From assembly GCA_014382285.1 (NCBI GenBank), contig JACNKA010000083.1, positions 1 through 43,704 of the forward strand: a stretch of DNA of 43,704 nt. Direction: 5' to 3'. Under the pieces are notes generated by a model. It was not told where the DNA came from. It searched no databases and saw only the letters and a program-made list of their open reading frames with translations. Source of the DNA: Nitrospinota bacterium. GTDB taxonomy: Bacteria > Nitrospinota > Nitrospinia > Nitrospinales > VA-1. The position numbers were made by a program, and so were the translations under genes. Shown here one piece after another: positions 1-8,227 of this stretch. Position 1 is the first letter of the stretch, and every line of letters starts with the position of its first letter.

Positions 1-142
1 AAACACTCTGGAATGAAAATCTCATCTCCAATGCTTGACATTTAACACAGTTGCTTCGGGGCATGAGGGCTGAGGAAGAATATCACACGCGGAAAAAATG
101 TTAACGGATTATAGTAAGAAGATAAATAATGCTCGCGGGTGT

Positions 143-568
143 CTACCCCTCAACAAGAATTTGGGCTCCTGCTTCGGCAACGGCGTGATCGTTTTCCACG
201 GAAGAACCTGATACACCAATCGCACCCACGATATTGCCTTCTTTATCTTTCAGAGGAACTCCGCCGGGGAAGGTGATCAGTCCATCGTTAGAATGTTCGA
301 TGTTAAAGAGCGGACCACCGGGTTGACTGAGTTTGCCAATTTCTCCAGTGGGCATATCAAAGTAGCGTGCGGTTTTGGCTTTTTTAATGGAAATATCGAT
401 GCTACCCAACCAGGCACCTTCCATTCTAAAAAATGCTTTCAGGTTGGAGCCGGCATCGACAATGGCAACATTCATCTTGCAATCGATATCGCGCGATTTT
501 TCAGTCGCTGCTCGCAAAACTTTTCTTGCACCTTCATCAGAAATATCTTTAGTTGAAACCTGTTCCAT
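143..568 (-). CDS. DUF336 / GlcG-HbpS family haem-binding-type protein
   Basis: This 141-residue protein has the full length of the DUF336 family (GlcG, HbpS). The family signature is visible: a central [17 protein letters not shown] segment (about residues 33-49) and a Gly-rich [18 protein letters not shown] strand-turn near residues 100-120. There is no signal peptide, so it is probably cytoplasmic. Known members bind haem or cobalamin-like ligands or accompany glycolate and diol metabolism, but no such partner genes lie beside it. A GGAG ribosome site lies about 11 bases before the ATG. The family call is firm; the ligand is not known. Confidence 0.85.
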   Translation of the reverse strand: MEQVSTKDISDEGARKVLRAATEKSRDIDCKMNVAIVDAGSNLKAFFRMEGAWLGSIDISIKKAKTARYFDMPTGEIGKLSQPGGPLFNIEHSNDGLITFPGGVPLKDKEGNIVGAIGVSGSSVENDHAVAEAGAQILVEG

Positions 569-640
569 TTTCTATTTTCTCCGTGTTGAAAGTTTGATTT
601 TTAAATTCGCAAGCCAGTTCCATAAGCAAGGAGAATAACA

Positions 641-675
641 CAAACCCCCTCAATCCCCCTCATCAGGGAGGGCTT
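641..675. repeat. C-rich dispersed repeat (family B), copy 1
   Basis: A run of the form CAAACCCCCTCAATCCCC followed by ATCAGGG matches 29685-29716 at about 29 of 32 positions. The C-run and the following G-run can fold into a small hairpin. It lies in the gene-free stretch 569-920 between two minus-strand genes. Confidence 0.6.
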
Positions 676-715
676 TGCATAACCCATCAATTGCTGGCTC
701 CATACGCCCGAATGA

Positions 716-833
716 CAAAAACCACAATATTCGTTGTCGCGAGCGACTGAAAGGAGCGTGGCGATCCAGGTGTTTGTTTTGTGCGACCTGGAACCTGGAT
801 TGCTTCGTCACTATCGTTCCTCGCAAAGACGAC
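716..833. repeat. Imperfect inverted repeat (family C)
   Basis: The left arm (TCGCGAGCGACTG...GCGATCCAGGT) is an imperfect reverse complement of the right arm (ACCTGGATTGC...CCTCGCAAAGAC). This resembles the dispersed intergenic hairpins with GGATTGC and CTCGCAATGAC cores seen in many bacterial genomes. A partial copy lies at 29551-29586. Together with the family B copy it fills most of the gene-free stretch 569-920, where I see no supported gene. Confidence 0.6.
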
Positions 834-920
834 TTACGCAAAGGTCTCCTTATCCGGGGGAGGTTGCTATGGGTAATTGTAAAAGGGGCAATGAAACCTG
901 TTAGCTTGATGGGTATAGAC

Positions 921-1706
921 TCAGTGGCTACGCGGCCCTCCGCGTTTAGCATCCTGCCAATGCTTTTCCAGTACTTCAAGAGGAGTGTCCTTCAGTGCTT
1001 TGCCGCTCTTGGCGACTTGCTCTTCGATGTATTGGAAACGTTGGATGAATTTGTTGTTGGTGGTGCGGAGGGCCTCTTCAGCGTCTATCTTTTTGAATTT
1101 GGCGATATTGACCAGCACGAACAAGATGTCTCCCAGTTCTCCTTCGATATCGGCTTCTTTCCCTGAAAGTACGGCTTCTTTGAACTCGGCGACTTCTTCG
1201 TCGAGTTTGTCGAAGACGGCGGTGATTTCATCCCAGTCGAACCCGTGTTTGGCGGCTTTTTTCTGTAACTTTTGCGCGCGCAGGAGTCCGGGCAGGTTTT
1301 TGGGGACACCATCCAGCACTGATTTTCTGTGCGCGCTGCTTTTTTCCTGCTTTTTAATTTCTTCCCATTGTGTGACCACCTGCTCCGGGGTTTCGAGGTT
1401 GCCATCTTTAAAGACATGCGGGTGACGGCGCACCATTTTTTCGCTGATGGTTTGCACCACATCTTTTATATTGAACTCGCCTCTGTTCTCAGAAATTTTA
1501 GCGTGGAATAGAATCTGGTAGAGCAGGTCTCCCAGTTCATCTTTGATTTCTTCGGGATTATTACCATCCAGAGCTTCCAGTGTTTCGTAGACTTCTTCGA
1601 CCAGATAAGGTTTTAAACTTTCACGGGTCTGGACTTTATCCCAGGGGCAGCCGTTTTCGCTCATCAGGGTATCGACAATTTCGGTTAGTTTTTTGAAGTC
1701 GGTCAT
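921..1706 (-). CDS. mazG: Nucleoside triphosphate pyrophosphohydrolase MazG
   Basis: MazG hydrolyses NTPs and dNTPs to monophosphates and pyrophosphate in the cytoplasm, clearing non-canonical nucleotides and affecting (p)ppGpp. At 261 residues the length matches the two-domain E. coli-type enzyme. The N-terminal domain carries the ENGCPWDKVQT motif (17-27) and the EExxE metal motif (37-41). The C-terminal domain carries a second EEVAEFKEA metal helix (about 170-178) and the ELGD segment. hemW lies immediately upstream on the same strand with only 5 bases between, so the two are probably co-transcribed. Confidence 0.95.
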   Translation of the reverse strand: MTDFKKLTEIVDTLMSENGCPWDKVQTRESLKPYLVEEVYETLEALDGNNPEEIKDELGDLLYQILFHAKISENRGEFNIKDVVQTISEKMVRRHPHVFKDGNLETPEQVVTQWEEIKKQEKSSAHRKSVLDGVPKNLPGLLRAQKLQKKAAKHGFDWDEITAVFDKLDEEVAEFKEAVLSGKEADIEGELGDILFVLVNIAKFKKIDAEEALRTTNNKFIQRFQYIEEQVAKSGKALKDTPLEVLEKHWQDAKRGGPRSH

Positions 1707-1711
1707 TTTTT

Positions 1712-2848
1712 TCAGGCTAGAAATTTTAAGATGACTGAGTCGGCGAGATAGAGTCCTTTGCGCGACAGGGCCATGTGGTTTTGCTTGAGTGTGATCAATC
1801 CTTCGTTGAGCAGAGGGTCGATCACTTTGCCGTAAACTTTTTTAAAGGATATCTGGAAGCGGTTTTCAAAATCTTCAATGGCAATGCCCTTGAGACGGCG
1901 AAGGCCCAGCATAATGGTTTCGCCCATGGCGTGCAAGGGCGTAAGTGTTTCGGTGGATTCCACTGCCGCTCCTTCGGCCTGCACTTCGCGGATATAGCGG
2001 GAAGGCAGATTGGTGTTCTTGAAACGCTCTCCGTTTAAATAGGAGGAGGCACCGGCACCGAGACCGAGGTATTCGCCGTTATCCCAATAATTGAGATTGT
2101 GTCGGCTCTCGAATCCCGGTCGGGCATAATTGGAGATTTCATATTGTTCGTAACCCGCCGATTGCAAAGTTTCAATTGTTAGCTGAAACATTTCCAGTTG
2201 GGTATCTTCGGGGGGCAATTCGAGAAGGCCGCGGTCCTGTAATTTGAAGAAGGAGGTTGCGGGTTCGATAGTCAAACTGTAGGCAGAAATATGGTCGGGT
2301 TTCTTTTCCAGTGCCTGGTGTAAATGTGATTTCCATTTTTCCGGGGACTGACCGGGGAGGCCGAACATTAAATCGAGAGAGAGGTTGTCGAATCCGGCCA
2401 GGCGTGCCCGATCTATAGTGGTGTGGATTTCCTCCTCATTGTGCACACGTTCCAGAAGTTTCAGTTCGTCGGCATCAAAAGATTGCACACCTATGCTGAT
2501 GCGGTTGAATCCGGCGGAGCGGATCTGTGCCAGAGTCTCCTGTTTAACGGTTGCCGGGTTGGCCTCGATGGTGATTTCGCAATCTAAACGGAGGTTGAAA
2601 TGATTCTTCACCCTGCCGAGAATTTTATCCAGGCTTGCTGGAGGCAGAAGGGTGGGGGTGCCACCACCGAAAAACACGGTGGAGACCGTTTCTCCTGCCA
2701 GTCGCGGCGCATAGTGATCGATCTCTGACAACAGGGCTGAAACATAAATTTCCGACTCTTCCCGGTTTTCTGGGTGAGAATTGAAATCGCAGTAGCCACA
2801 TTTATGCAGGCAGTACGGAATGTGAAGGTAGATTCCCAGAGCGGACAT
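1712..2848 (-). CDS. hemW: HemW-type radical SAM haem chaperone
   Basis: This 378-residue protein belongs to the HemW family, long annotated as oxygen-independent coproporphyrinogen oxidase but now regarded as a haem chaperone for respiratory cytochromes. The radical SAM cluster motif CLHKCGYC (residues 13-20, CxxxCxxC) follows the usual GIYLHIPYC start, then GGGTPTLL and the HemN C-terminal domain. The tight Cys spacing and length favour HemW over true HemN. It precedes mazG on the minus strand and is divergent from era. No strong ribosome site is seen before the ATG. Confidence 0.92.
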   Translation of the reverse strand: MSALGIYLHIPYCLHKCGYCDFNSHPENREESEIYVSALLSEIDHYAPRLAGETVSTVFFGGGTPTLLPPASLDKILGRVKNHFNLRLDCEITIEANPATVKQETLAQIRSAGFNRISIGVQSFDADELKLLERVHNEEEIHTTIDRARLAGFDNLSLDLMFGLPGQSPEKWKSHLHQALEKKPDHISAYSLTIEPATSFFKLQDRGLLELPPEDTQLEMFQLTIETLQSAGYEQYEISNYARPGFESRHNLNYWDNGEYLGLGAGASSYLNGERFKNTNLPSRYIREVQAEGAAVESTETLTPLHAMGETIMLGLRRLKGIAIEDFENRFQISFKKVYGKVIDPLLNEGLITLKQNHMALSRKGLYLADSVILKFLA

Positions 2849-2963
2849 GGTATTATTAATGGGTGAAAAGTGTTCGAAACCATTTTTAACCGATTTTAGC
2901 TCACAGCGTGGAATTTTTGCGAACTTTATTGATAGTCAATCCCACCTTAACCGACAGATAACT

Positions 2964-3866
2964 ATGACAGATCCTTTCAAGTCGGGTTATGCCAGCATTG
3001 TTGGCAGACCCAATGTGGGTAAATCCACGCTTTTGAATTGTTTGATGGCTCAAAAGGTCGCGGTGACTTCTAACCGACCTCAGACCACCCGGAACAAGAT
3101 CACAGGAGTTTTGCACCTTCCCGGTGCGCAGATCATATTAGTCGATACGCCGGGAATTCATCAGTCCGACCGGACCCTGAACGAAATGATGGTGCGGGCC
3201 AGTGTCAGCACTTTTTCGGATGTGGATCTGATTCTGGTTATGTTGTCTGCAGATGCAGGATTTTGCGCTGACGATGAGTTTGTTTTGAATTCCATGCGGG
3301 GCGTTAAAACAAAAAAGGTGCTGGTGATCAATAAGATTGATCTGGTTGAAAAGTCCACTCTTCTTGCGTTGATAAATGAGATGAATCAGAAGTCGTTATT
3401 TGAAGAGATCATCCCCATATCGGCGTTGAAGGAAGATGGGCTGGATCAGTTAAAAAGCCTGATCTTGAATTATCTGCCTGAGGGCCCGGAATATTTTCCA
3501 AAAGAAATGGTGACGGATTGTCCGGAAACCTTCCTTTTTGGTGAGATCATTCGTGAGAAAATTTTAAAGCTCACCCGGTACGAGGTGCCGCATTCGGTAG
3601 CAGTGGTGGTTGAAGATATGTATGAGCAGGATAATGGCGTGGTGCAGATCGATGCCACGATTTATGCGGAGAAGGACTCTCAGAAAAAAATCCTGATCGG
3701 CGAGGGCGGAAGCATGTTAAAAAACATCGGACGACAGGCGCGCCAGGAAATAGAAAAACGTCTGGGTGCCAAACTATTTTTGAAACTGTTTATTAAAGTC
3801 AAAGCCAACTGGAGAGACCAGAAGCAGGCAATAAAGGAGTTCGGTTATACCCATGATTCATTTTAA
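2964..3866 (+). CDS. era: GTPase Era
   Basis: Era is a GTPase that binds the 3' end of 16S rRNA and helps 30S subunit maturation. I start it at the ATG at 2964, which gives 300 residues, the normal Era length. The longer reading frame from 2847 would overlap the hemW start and adds an unrelated leader. The G1 loop GRPNVGKST is at 14-22, DTPG at 61-64 and NKID near 125. The C-terminal KH domain carries the IGEGGSMLKNIGRQAR loop near 235-250. It overlaps map by 14 bases, so the two genes are co-transcribed. Confidence 0.96.
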   Translation: MTDPFKSGYASIVGRPNVGKSTLLNCLMAQKVAVTSNRPQTTRNKITGVLHLPGAQIILVDTPGIHQSDRTLNEMMVRASVSTFSDVDLILVMLSADAGFCADDEFVLNSMRGVKTKKVLVINKIDLVEKSTLLALINEMNQKSLFEEIIPISALKEDGLDQLKSLILNYLPEGPEYFPKEMVTDCPETFLFGEIIREKILKLTRYEVPHSVAVVVEDMYEQDNGVVQIDATIYAEKDSQKKILIGEGGSMLKNIGRQARQEIEKRLGAKLFLKLFIKVKANWRDQKQAIKEFGYTHDSF

Positions 3867-4617
3867 AACCGATGAAGAAATAAATACCATGAAGGAAAGC
3901 TGTCGGCTTGCGGCAGAAGTCCTTATCATGATTGAACCCTATGTGAAGCCCGGAGTGACCACCGAAAAGTTGGATCAGGTTTGCCACGATTACATCGTGT
4001 CCCACGGAGCGGTTCCCTCACCGCTCAACTATCGAGGGTTCCCCAAAAGCATTTGCTCTTCAGTTAATGAAGAAATTTGCCACGGTATTCCTTCGAGTCG
4101 AAAACTGCGTAATGGAGACATTGTCAATCTGGATATCACCACTTACTTGAAAGGTTTTCATGGGGATACCAGTCGCACGTTTTTTGTCGGTTCACCGCGT
4201 AAACAAGCGGAGAAATTAGTAGATGTTTGTAAGGAAGCATTGCAAAAAGGTATTGAATGCGTCAAGCCCGGTGCTCGACTGGGTGACATTGGTGCAACGA
4301 TCCAGCAACTAGCTGAAGGCCACGGCTATTCTGTAGTGCGCGAGTTCTGTGGGCATGGCATCGGGAGTAATTTCCATGAAGAACCACAGGTTTTGCATTA
4401 TGGAGATTTTGGCGAAGGTCTGGAAATTAAAAAGGGCATGGTGTTCACCATCGAACCCATGATCAACCTGGGTAAGCCAGATTTGAAAATCCTTTCCGAT
4501 AAATGGACCGCTGTGACCCAGGATGGCAGTCTCTCCGCGCAGTTTGAACACACCCTTTGTGTTACCGATACCGGCGTAGAAGTCATGACCCGCCTTGATG
4601 GCCGGACCGGGTTCTGA
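3853..4617 (+). CDS. map: Methionine aminopeptidase, type I
   Basis: Removes the initiator methionine from nascent proteins. The 254-residue length is typical of bacterial type I enzymes. All five metal ligands are recognisable: Asp in NLDITTYLKG, Asp in GFHGDTSRTF, His in GHGIGSNFHEEP, Glu in FTIEPMI and Glu in QFEHTLCVT. The start lies inside the end of era (14-base overlap), with an AAAGGAG ribosome site about 12 bases upstream, so expression is probably coupled to era. Confidence 0.97.
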   Translation: MIHFKTDEEINTMKESCRLAAEVLIMIEPYVKPGVTTEKLDQVCHDYIVSHGAVPSPLNYRGFPKSICSSVNEEICHGIPSSRKLRNGDIVNLDITTYLKGFHGDTSRTFFVGSPRKQAEKLVDVCKEALQKGIECVKPGARLGDIGATIQQLAEGHGYSVVREFCGHGIGSNFHEEPQVLHYGDFGEGLEIKKGMVFTIEPMINLGKPDLKILSDKWTAVTQDGSLSAQFEHTLCVTDTGVEVMTRLDGRTGF

Positions 4618-4696
4618 CTTTTTTCTTCTTTGCAGTCGTTAAATTTTAAAAATAAATATTTGTATTGAATCCTGAATAGGTTTTTAAGGCCGACAC

Positions 4697-6877
4697 ATGA
4701 CTCAACCCCAGCGCGGACATTTGCTCCTCATAATCTTGTGCGCCACCGTTGTACGTGTTGTCTATTTTATTCAATTTCAGGATAATCCTTTTTTTGACCA
4801 TGTCCTCCGATACTCGGATCAGGAGATTTATTACGAGGGTGGCCTTGCCTTTGCTCGAGGGGACCTCATGGCAGTGGCTCCGGGGTTCGACAACCATTTC
4901 TCTCCTGCGTATCAATATTTTCTGGGGATATTGTTTCTACTGTTTGGTAGCAAACTGGAGGTTGTCTGGATTGCTCAATTTTTGCTTGGAATATTTTCCA
5001 CTCTCTTGGTGTACTCAATTGCCTGTAAGTGTGCTTCTAGAAAAACTGCGTTAGTCTCGGCACTTCTTTTTACATTTTATTCTCCCAACTGGTTGTACGA
5101 AGGTTCTCTTTATCGTGCTTCGTTAATCGTCTTTCTTGAATTGGCGGCATTTCGACTTTTGCTGGCTGTGCAGAAACGACCCGACCTCTTTCTTCTTCTT
5201 TCAAGTGCTGTGGTGTTGGGTTTATTCATGCAGGTTCGTTCTAATAATGTGCTGATTTTGCCAGTAGCTCTTTACTATTTGTGGAAACAAATAGAAATGG
5301 AAGGGCAGAGTAAATGGTTTGTTCTTGGTGGTTATGTTCTGGTGATTTCGATGGTGTGCGCTCCGGGACTTCTTTGGGTCAAGGAGGTGCGGGGACAATG
5401 GGGTCTTTATGATAAAAGTGGCCCGGAAAATCTTTTACTATCAAACACCATTGATCACCCTGTCCGGACGTACGAGCATAATGAAACTTATAGAGAAGTT
5501 TTAGAGTCTTTGCCGCTGGAAACAGGCCCCATACTTAAATATATTGTTAATTCCTTTTTACATCATCCGCTTGACTTTGCTTTTCTTTACCTCAAAAAAA
5601 CATACTATTACTTCAATAATTATGAGATACCGGTCACCGTAAATTTTTATTTGTCTCAGGAATTTTCCCCAATTCTTGGGTGGGGAATTCCCTTTGTCGT
5701 CATTAGTGCAATGGGTCTTTGCGGTGCAGTATTGATGTGGCGGAGGAGAGGGTGGACCTCTTTGCACTCATTCTTTCTGGTAGCATTTTTGATGTTTATT
5801 CCATTCCTGGTTCTGTCGAGATACCGACTGTACTCAGTTCCATTTCTATGTATATTCTCGGGTTATTTTCTAGTCACTTTTAAAGAGTGGTTCGGTGAAA
5901 GAAGATGGAAAGCGGTGGCCTCTTCTTTAGTTTGTGTGATGGGGTTGGGCCTGTTGTTTAAAACGAGTCCTCTACCTGAAGGAGAAATTCGCATAGACGA
6001 CTTGGCGAATATAGGGTCTGCTTACCTGAATAACGACCAGCTTGAAGACGATTTCATGAGTTATATCTATTACCGAAGAGCTAATGAATTGTCGCAGTCT
6101 CTCGAAATCAGTCAACAAAAACCCAAAAAAATACGCAGGTTATTTCACGATTACCAACTTTTTCAGGCTAGAAAGTTTATTCAAGGTGATGAAGGAGAAA
6201 AAGCATTGGACTCTTTGGAAAGGGCGCTGGCTTATGATTATAGCGTATCAAACACTCATCATGTTTATGCCAGAGAACTTTTCAAACATGAGATACTGGG
6301 TGGGGCTTTAATAGAGGCACTTAAGGCCTTAGAGCTTCGTGGAGACTCAAAAGAAACCCATTTACTTCTTGGAGCTATTTACAGCAAACTTCCCTATTCA
6401 CCCTATTGGTTAGTATTCCACTGGGAAGAGGTGTTGGAGCAATTGCAAGGTTCAGAATATGAGACTTTAAGTAAATCTCTCACTCAGATCCGAAATCAAT
6501 TGGGCTTGTCCGATTCTCTGGAATCGTTTTCCGGGGCTGAACATAAAAATGAAATTCTTCATCTGTTGAGTCCGACCCTTTCTCCAATTATAGAAGTTTC
6601 TTTGGATCCTGTTATATCTTCGGACGTGGATCAACAATCTCCACAGGAAAGTTTGAGTTATATGATTATGTTGTATCAACGTTTGTTGTTGTTTCCTGAT
6701 GCGCGAAAGGCAGATATTCATTACCAGTTGGGGATGTTTTACTGGAAAAAAGAAAACCGACTTTCTGCTGCAGTGTATCATCTGGAAAAAGCCTGGGATA
6801 TGGGAAGGCAATCTCCTCATCTTCCCGAGCTGATTGCACTTGACGCGAAAAGCCTTACCTTTGATGACTCAAGGTAA
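4697..6877 (+). CDS. GT39/PMT-like membrane glycosyltransferase with C-terminal TPR region
   Basis: This is a 726-residue protein. The first roughly 435 residues contain about ten hydrophobic segments. After the first there is an acidic loop with YSDQEIYYEGG, the position of the catalytic Asp in GT-C enzymes of the PMT/ArnT type that use polyprenyl-phosphate sugars. The remaining 290 residues are soluble and helical with TPR-like features (KALDSLERALAYDY, HYQLGMFYWKK). Membrane topology and the GT-C fold are well supported. The sugar and acceptor are unknown. The AT content is somewhat higher than that of era and map. A hairpin overlaps the stop codon. Confidence 0.75.
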   Translation: MTQPQRGHLLLIILCATVVRVVYFIQFQDNPFFDHVLRYSDQEIYYEGGLAFARGDLMAVAPGFDNHFSPAYQYFLGILFLLFGSKLEVVWIAQFLLGIFSTLLVYSIACKCASRKTALVSALLFTFYSPNWLYEGSLYRASLIVFLELAAFRLLLAVQKRPDLFLLLSSAVVLGLFMQVRSNNVLILPVALYYLWKQIEMEGQSKWFVLGGYVLVISMVCAPGLLWVKEVRGQWGLYDKSGPENLLLSNTIDHPVRTYEHNETYREVLESLPLETGPILKYIVNSFLHHPLDFAFLYLKKTYYYFNNYEIPVTVNFYLSQEFSPILGWGIPFVVISAMGLCGAVLMWRRRGWTSLHSFFLVAFLMFIPFLVLSRYRLYSVPFLCIFSGYFLVTFKEWFGERRWKAVASSLVCVMGLGLLFKTSPLPEGEIRIDDLANIGSAYLNNDQLEDDFMSYIYYRRANELSQSLEISQQKPKKIRRLFHDYQLFQARKFIQGDEGEKALDSLERALAYDYSVSNTHHVYARELFKHEILGGALIEALKALELRGDSKETHLLLGAIYSKLPYSPYWLVFHWEEVLEQLQGSEYETLSKSLTQIRNQLGLSDSLESFSGAEHKNEILHLLSPTLSPIIEVSLDPVISSDVDQQSPQESLSYMIMLYQRLLLFPDARKADIHYQLGMFYWKKENRLSAAVYHLEKAWDMGRQSPHLPELIALDAKSLTFDDSR

Positions 6878-6878
6878 G
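6854..6878 (+). terminator. Hairpin overlapping the stop codon of the GT39-like gene
   Basis: CTTACCTT (6854-6861) and AAGGTAAG (6871-6878) form a perfect 8-bp stem with a 9-base loop, and the TAA stop lies in the right arm. An A/T-rich stretch follows but there is no true U-run, so it may be a weak terminator or an mRNA 3' end. Confidence 0.45.
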
Positions 6879-6914
6879 AGAATAAAAATTAAATATTTTG
6901 ATTTTATTTTATAA

Positions 6915-6931
6915 TTGATAGGTCTTATCAA
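6915..6931. promoter_or_regulatory. Fur-box-like palindrome upstream of bfr (distal)
   Basis: TTGATA-N5-TATCAA is a perfect 6-bp inverted repeat. It differs by one pair from the TTGATAA-N3-TTATCAA sites at 8063, 8226 and 8553. It lies about 150 bases upstream of the bfr -35 box. Confidence 0.4.
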
Positions 6932-7028
6932 CTCAAATAAGATTCTGGTGATTTTACAAACGTTTACCTTTGTTTAATTTGTCATTACTTAAGGTTGATT
7001 ATAGGCGCATCTTAATAATTATATTTTA

Positions 7029-7045
7029 TTGATATGAATTATCAT
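7029..7045. promoter_or_regulatory. Fur-box-like site upstream of bfr (proximal)
   Basis: TTGATATGAATTATCAT is an imperfect version of the local TTGATAA-N3-TTATCAA palindrome. It is 38 bases upstream of the bfr -35 element, a position more suited to activation than to blocking RNA polymerase. Confidence 0.35.
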
Positions 7046-7082
7046 TCTTGAAATTATTTCTAACTCGTTGCAAATAAATAAA

Positions 7083-7110
7083 TTGACATGCATTGCTGGT
7101 TTGCTATTAT
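7083..7110 (+). promoter_or_regulatory. Sigma-70 promoter of bfr
   Basis: TTGACA (7083-7088), a 16-base spacer and TATTAT (7105-7110) make a near-consensus promoter. It would give a 5' leader of about 45 bases before the bfr start. Confidence 0.65.
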
Positions 7111-7163
7111 TGAATCAGAAAAAACAATTTATAAAATCCGGTTAAATATTCTGGAGGGACTCG

Positions 7164-7643
7164 ATGAAGGGTGATAAAGCGGTAATCAGTGCTTTGAACG
7201 ATGTGTTGATGGCGGAATTGACGGCGATCAACATTTATTACATTCATTACAAAATGCAGATGGACTGGGGTTATGAAAAACTCGCGGCTCATTCCCGGGA
7301 AGAGTCCATGGGAGAGATGAAGCATACGGATCTGATGATTGACCGGATTCTTTTTTTGGATGGGGTTCCGAACATGCAGAAATACGATACGGTCCTTGTG
7401 GGAGATAATGTTGAAGCGCAATTGAAAAACCAATATAAAATCGAACTCGCCCATGTGACCCGCGTTCGCAAACATATCAAAACGTGTTTTGATAAAACTG
7501 ATTTTGTCTCCAAAGAAATTCTGGATGGTATTCTTGAAGATACAGAAGAAAGTGTGGACTGGTTGGAAACCCAGTTCACCCGCATAAAGGATATGGGTAC
7601 TCAGAATTATCTGGCTGAAAACATGAATAAAGAGGGTAATTAG
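7164..7643 (+). CDS. bfr: Bacterioferritin with a degenerate ferroxidase site
   Basis: The protein has 159 residues and aligns without gaps to E. coli bacterioferritin, a 24-subunit haem-containing iron store. Conserved are Glu18, Tyr25, Glu51, the haem ligand Met52, His54 and Glu94. At the positions of the bridging ligand Glu127 and of His130 it has Thr127 and Ser130 (the segment reads EDTEESVDWLE). It therefore probably binds haem but lacks a normal diiron ferroxidase centre. Two-subunit bacterioferritins are known in which one partner lacks such residues; no second bfr is in this window. A GGAGGGA ribosome site lies 6 bases before the ATG, and a terminator follows. Confidence 0.93.
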   Translation: MKGDKAVISALNDVLMAELTAINIYYIHYKMQMDWGYEKLAAHSREESMGEMKHTDLMIDRILFLDGVPNMQKYDTVLVGDNVEAQLKNQYKIELAHVTRVRKHIKTCFDKTDFVSKEILDGILEDTEESVDWLETQFTRIKDMGTQNYLAENMNKEGN

Positions 7644-7672
7644 AAATTAATGGGTGTCAGCCGTTATAAGGC

Positions 7673-7714
7673 AACCTGCTTCATTCTTTTAGAAGATTGG
7701 AGCAGGTTTTTTTT
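7673..7714 (+). terminator. Rho-independent terminator after bfr
   Basis: AACCTGCT (7673-7680) pairs with AGCAGGTT (7701-7708), and the T-run continues to 7714. It closes the bfr transcript and separates it from the downstream Fur-controlled genes. Confidence 0.85.
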
Positions 7715-7761
7715 CGTAATTTTCACAAACACCCCCCTTGTCGTGACTCTTTAATGTTGAG

Positions 7762-7960
7762 TCCACTTCTTCGCGGAGGGCGAACTTCTCCAGAATAGAC
7801 AGTGTTTTCTGGTTTTGGTTCGAACTTTTTCTACAACTCTCCACCACTCCGCGTGGGGCGAGTTTTTCGTCTCCGGCCAAAGATTTTTTGGCTTGGGTTC
7901 GAACTTTATCTCCGACCCTCCACGCTTCGCAGATTTCGATTTGAACATGTCTGTCAAAGG
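7762..7960. repeat. Degenerate tandem repeat of 78-79 bp, about 2.5 copies
   Basis: Units beginning TCCAC start at 7762, 7840 and 7919. Each contains a CGCG..GGGGCGA-like part and, in the first two, a GGTTCGAACTTT part. The open frames across it on the minus strand have no recognisable protein and no good ribosome site. I read it as non-coding. It occupies the gene-free stretch 7715-8198 together with a Fur-type site at 8063. Confidence 0.6.
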
Positions 7961-8062
7961 ATAAAAAAATAACCGGCATCATTTTAATCTGTGGAAGCCA
8001 ACGAAACTTTTGCTGATAGAAGGAAGTTTTTTTGAGGTTAAACGCGTCTTATATTTTTGTTA

Positions 8063-8079
8063 TTGATAAGGATTATCAA
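8063..8079. promoter_or_regulatory. Perfect Fur-type palindrome (upstream site)
   Basis: TTGATAA-GGA-TTATCAA is a perfect 7-3-7 inverted repeat, close to the classical Fur box half-site pattern. A TATAAT at 8102-8107 lies downstream, so an additional upstream start site controlled by this box is possible, although its -35 match is poor. Confidence 0.65.
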
Positions 8080-8198
8080 GTTCATTTTTTTGCAAGAACG
8101 CTATAATTAGAGCATAAAAACTTGCTTGCCTCGCGCCTAAATCACATAACTATTTATAAATAAAAGGTTTATCGTATTTAAAAATATGTCTGTAAGTG

Positions 8199-8227
8199 TT
8201 GACAGTCTGGGTTTTATGCGCTATATT
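8199..8227 (+). promoter_or_regulatory. Sigma-70 promoter of the [2Fe-2S] protein gene
   Basis: TTGACA (8199-8204), exactly 17 bases, then TATATT (8222-8227). A perfect Fur-type palindrome begins inside the -10 element at 8226, the classic arrangement for iron-dependent repression. Confidence 0.75.

Noticed and set aside
1-142. Possible upstream gene fragment at the left edge.
   Set aside because: No frame with a ribosome site or recognisable protein; only a repeat-like TTCGGGGCATGAGGGCTGAGG at 54-74.
2847-2963. Extended N-terminus of era.
   Set aside because: Overlaps the divergent hemW start and has no family similarity; the ATG at 2964 gives normal Era.
7689-7982. Minus-strand open frame across the tandem repeat (and a second frame 7751-7957).
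   Set aside because: Repetitive sequence, no good ribosome site and no recognisable domain; read as repeat DNA.
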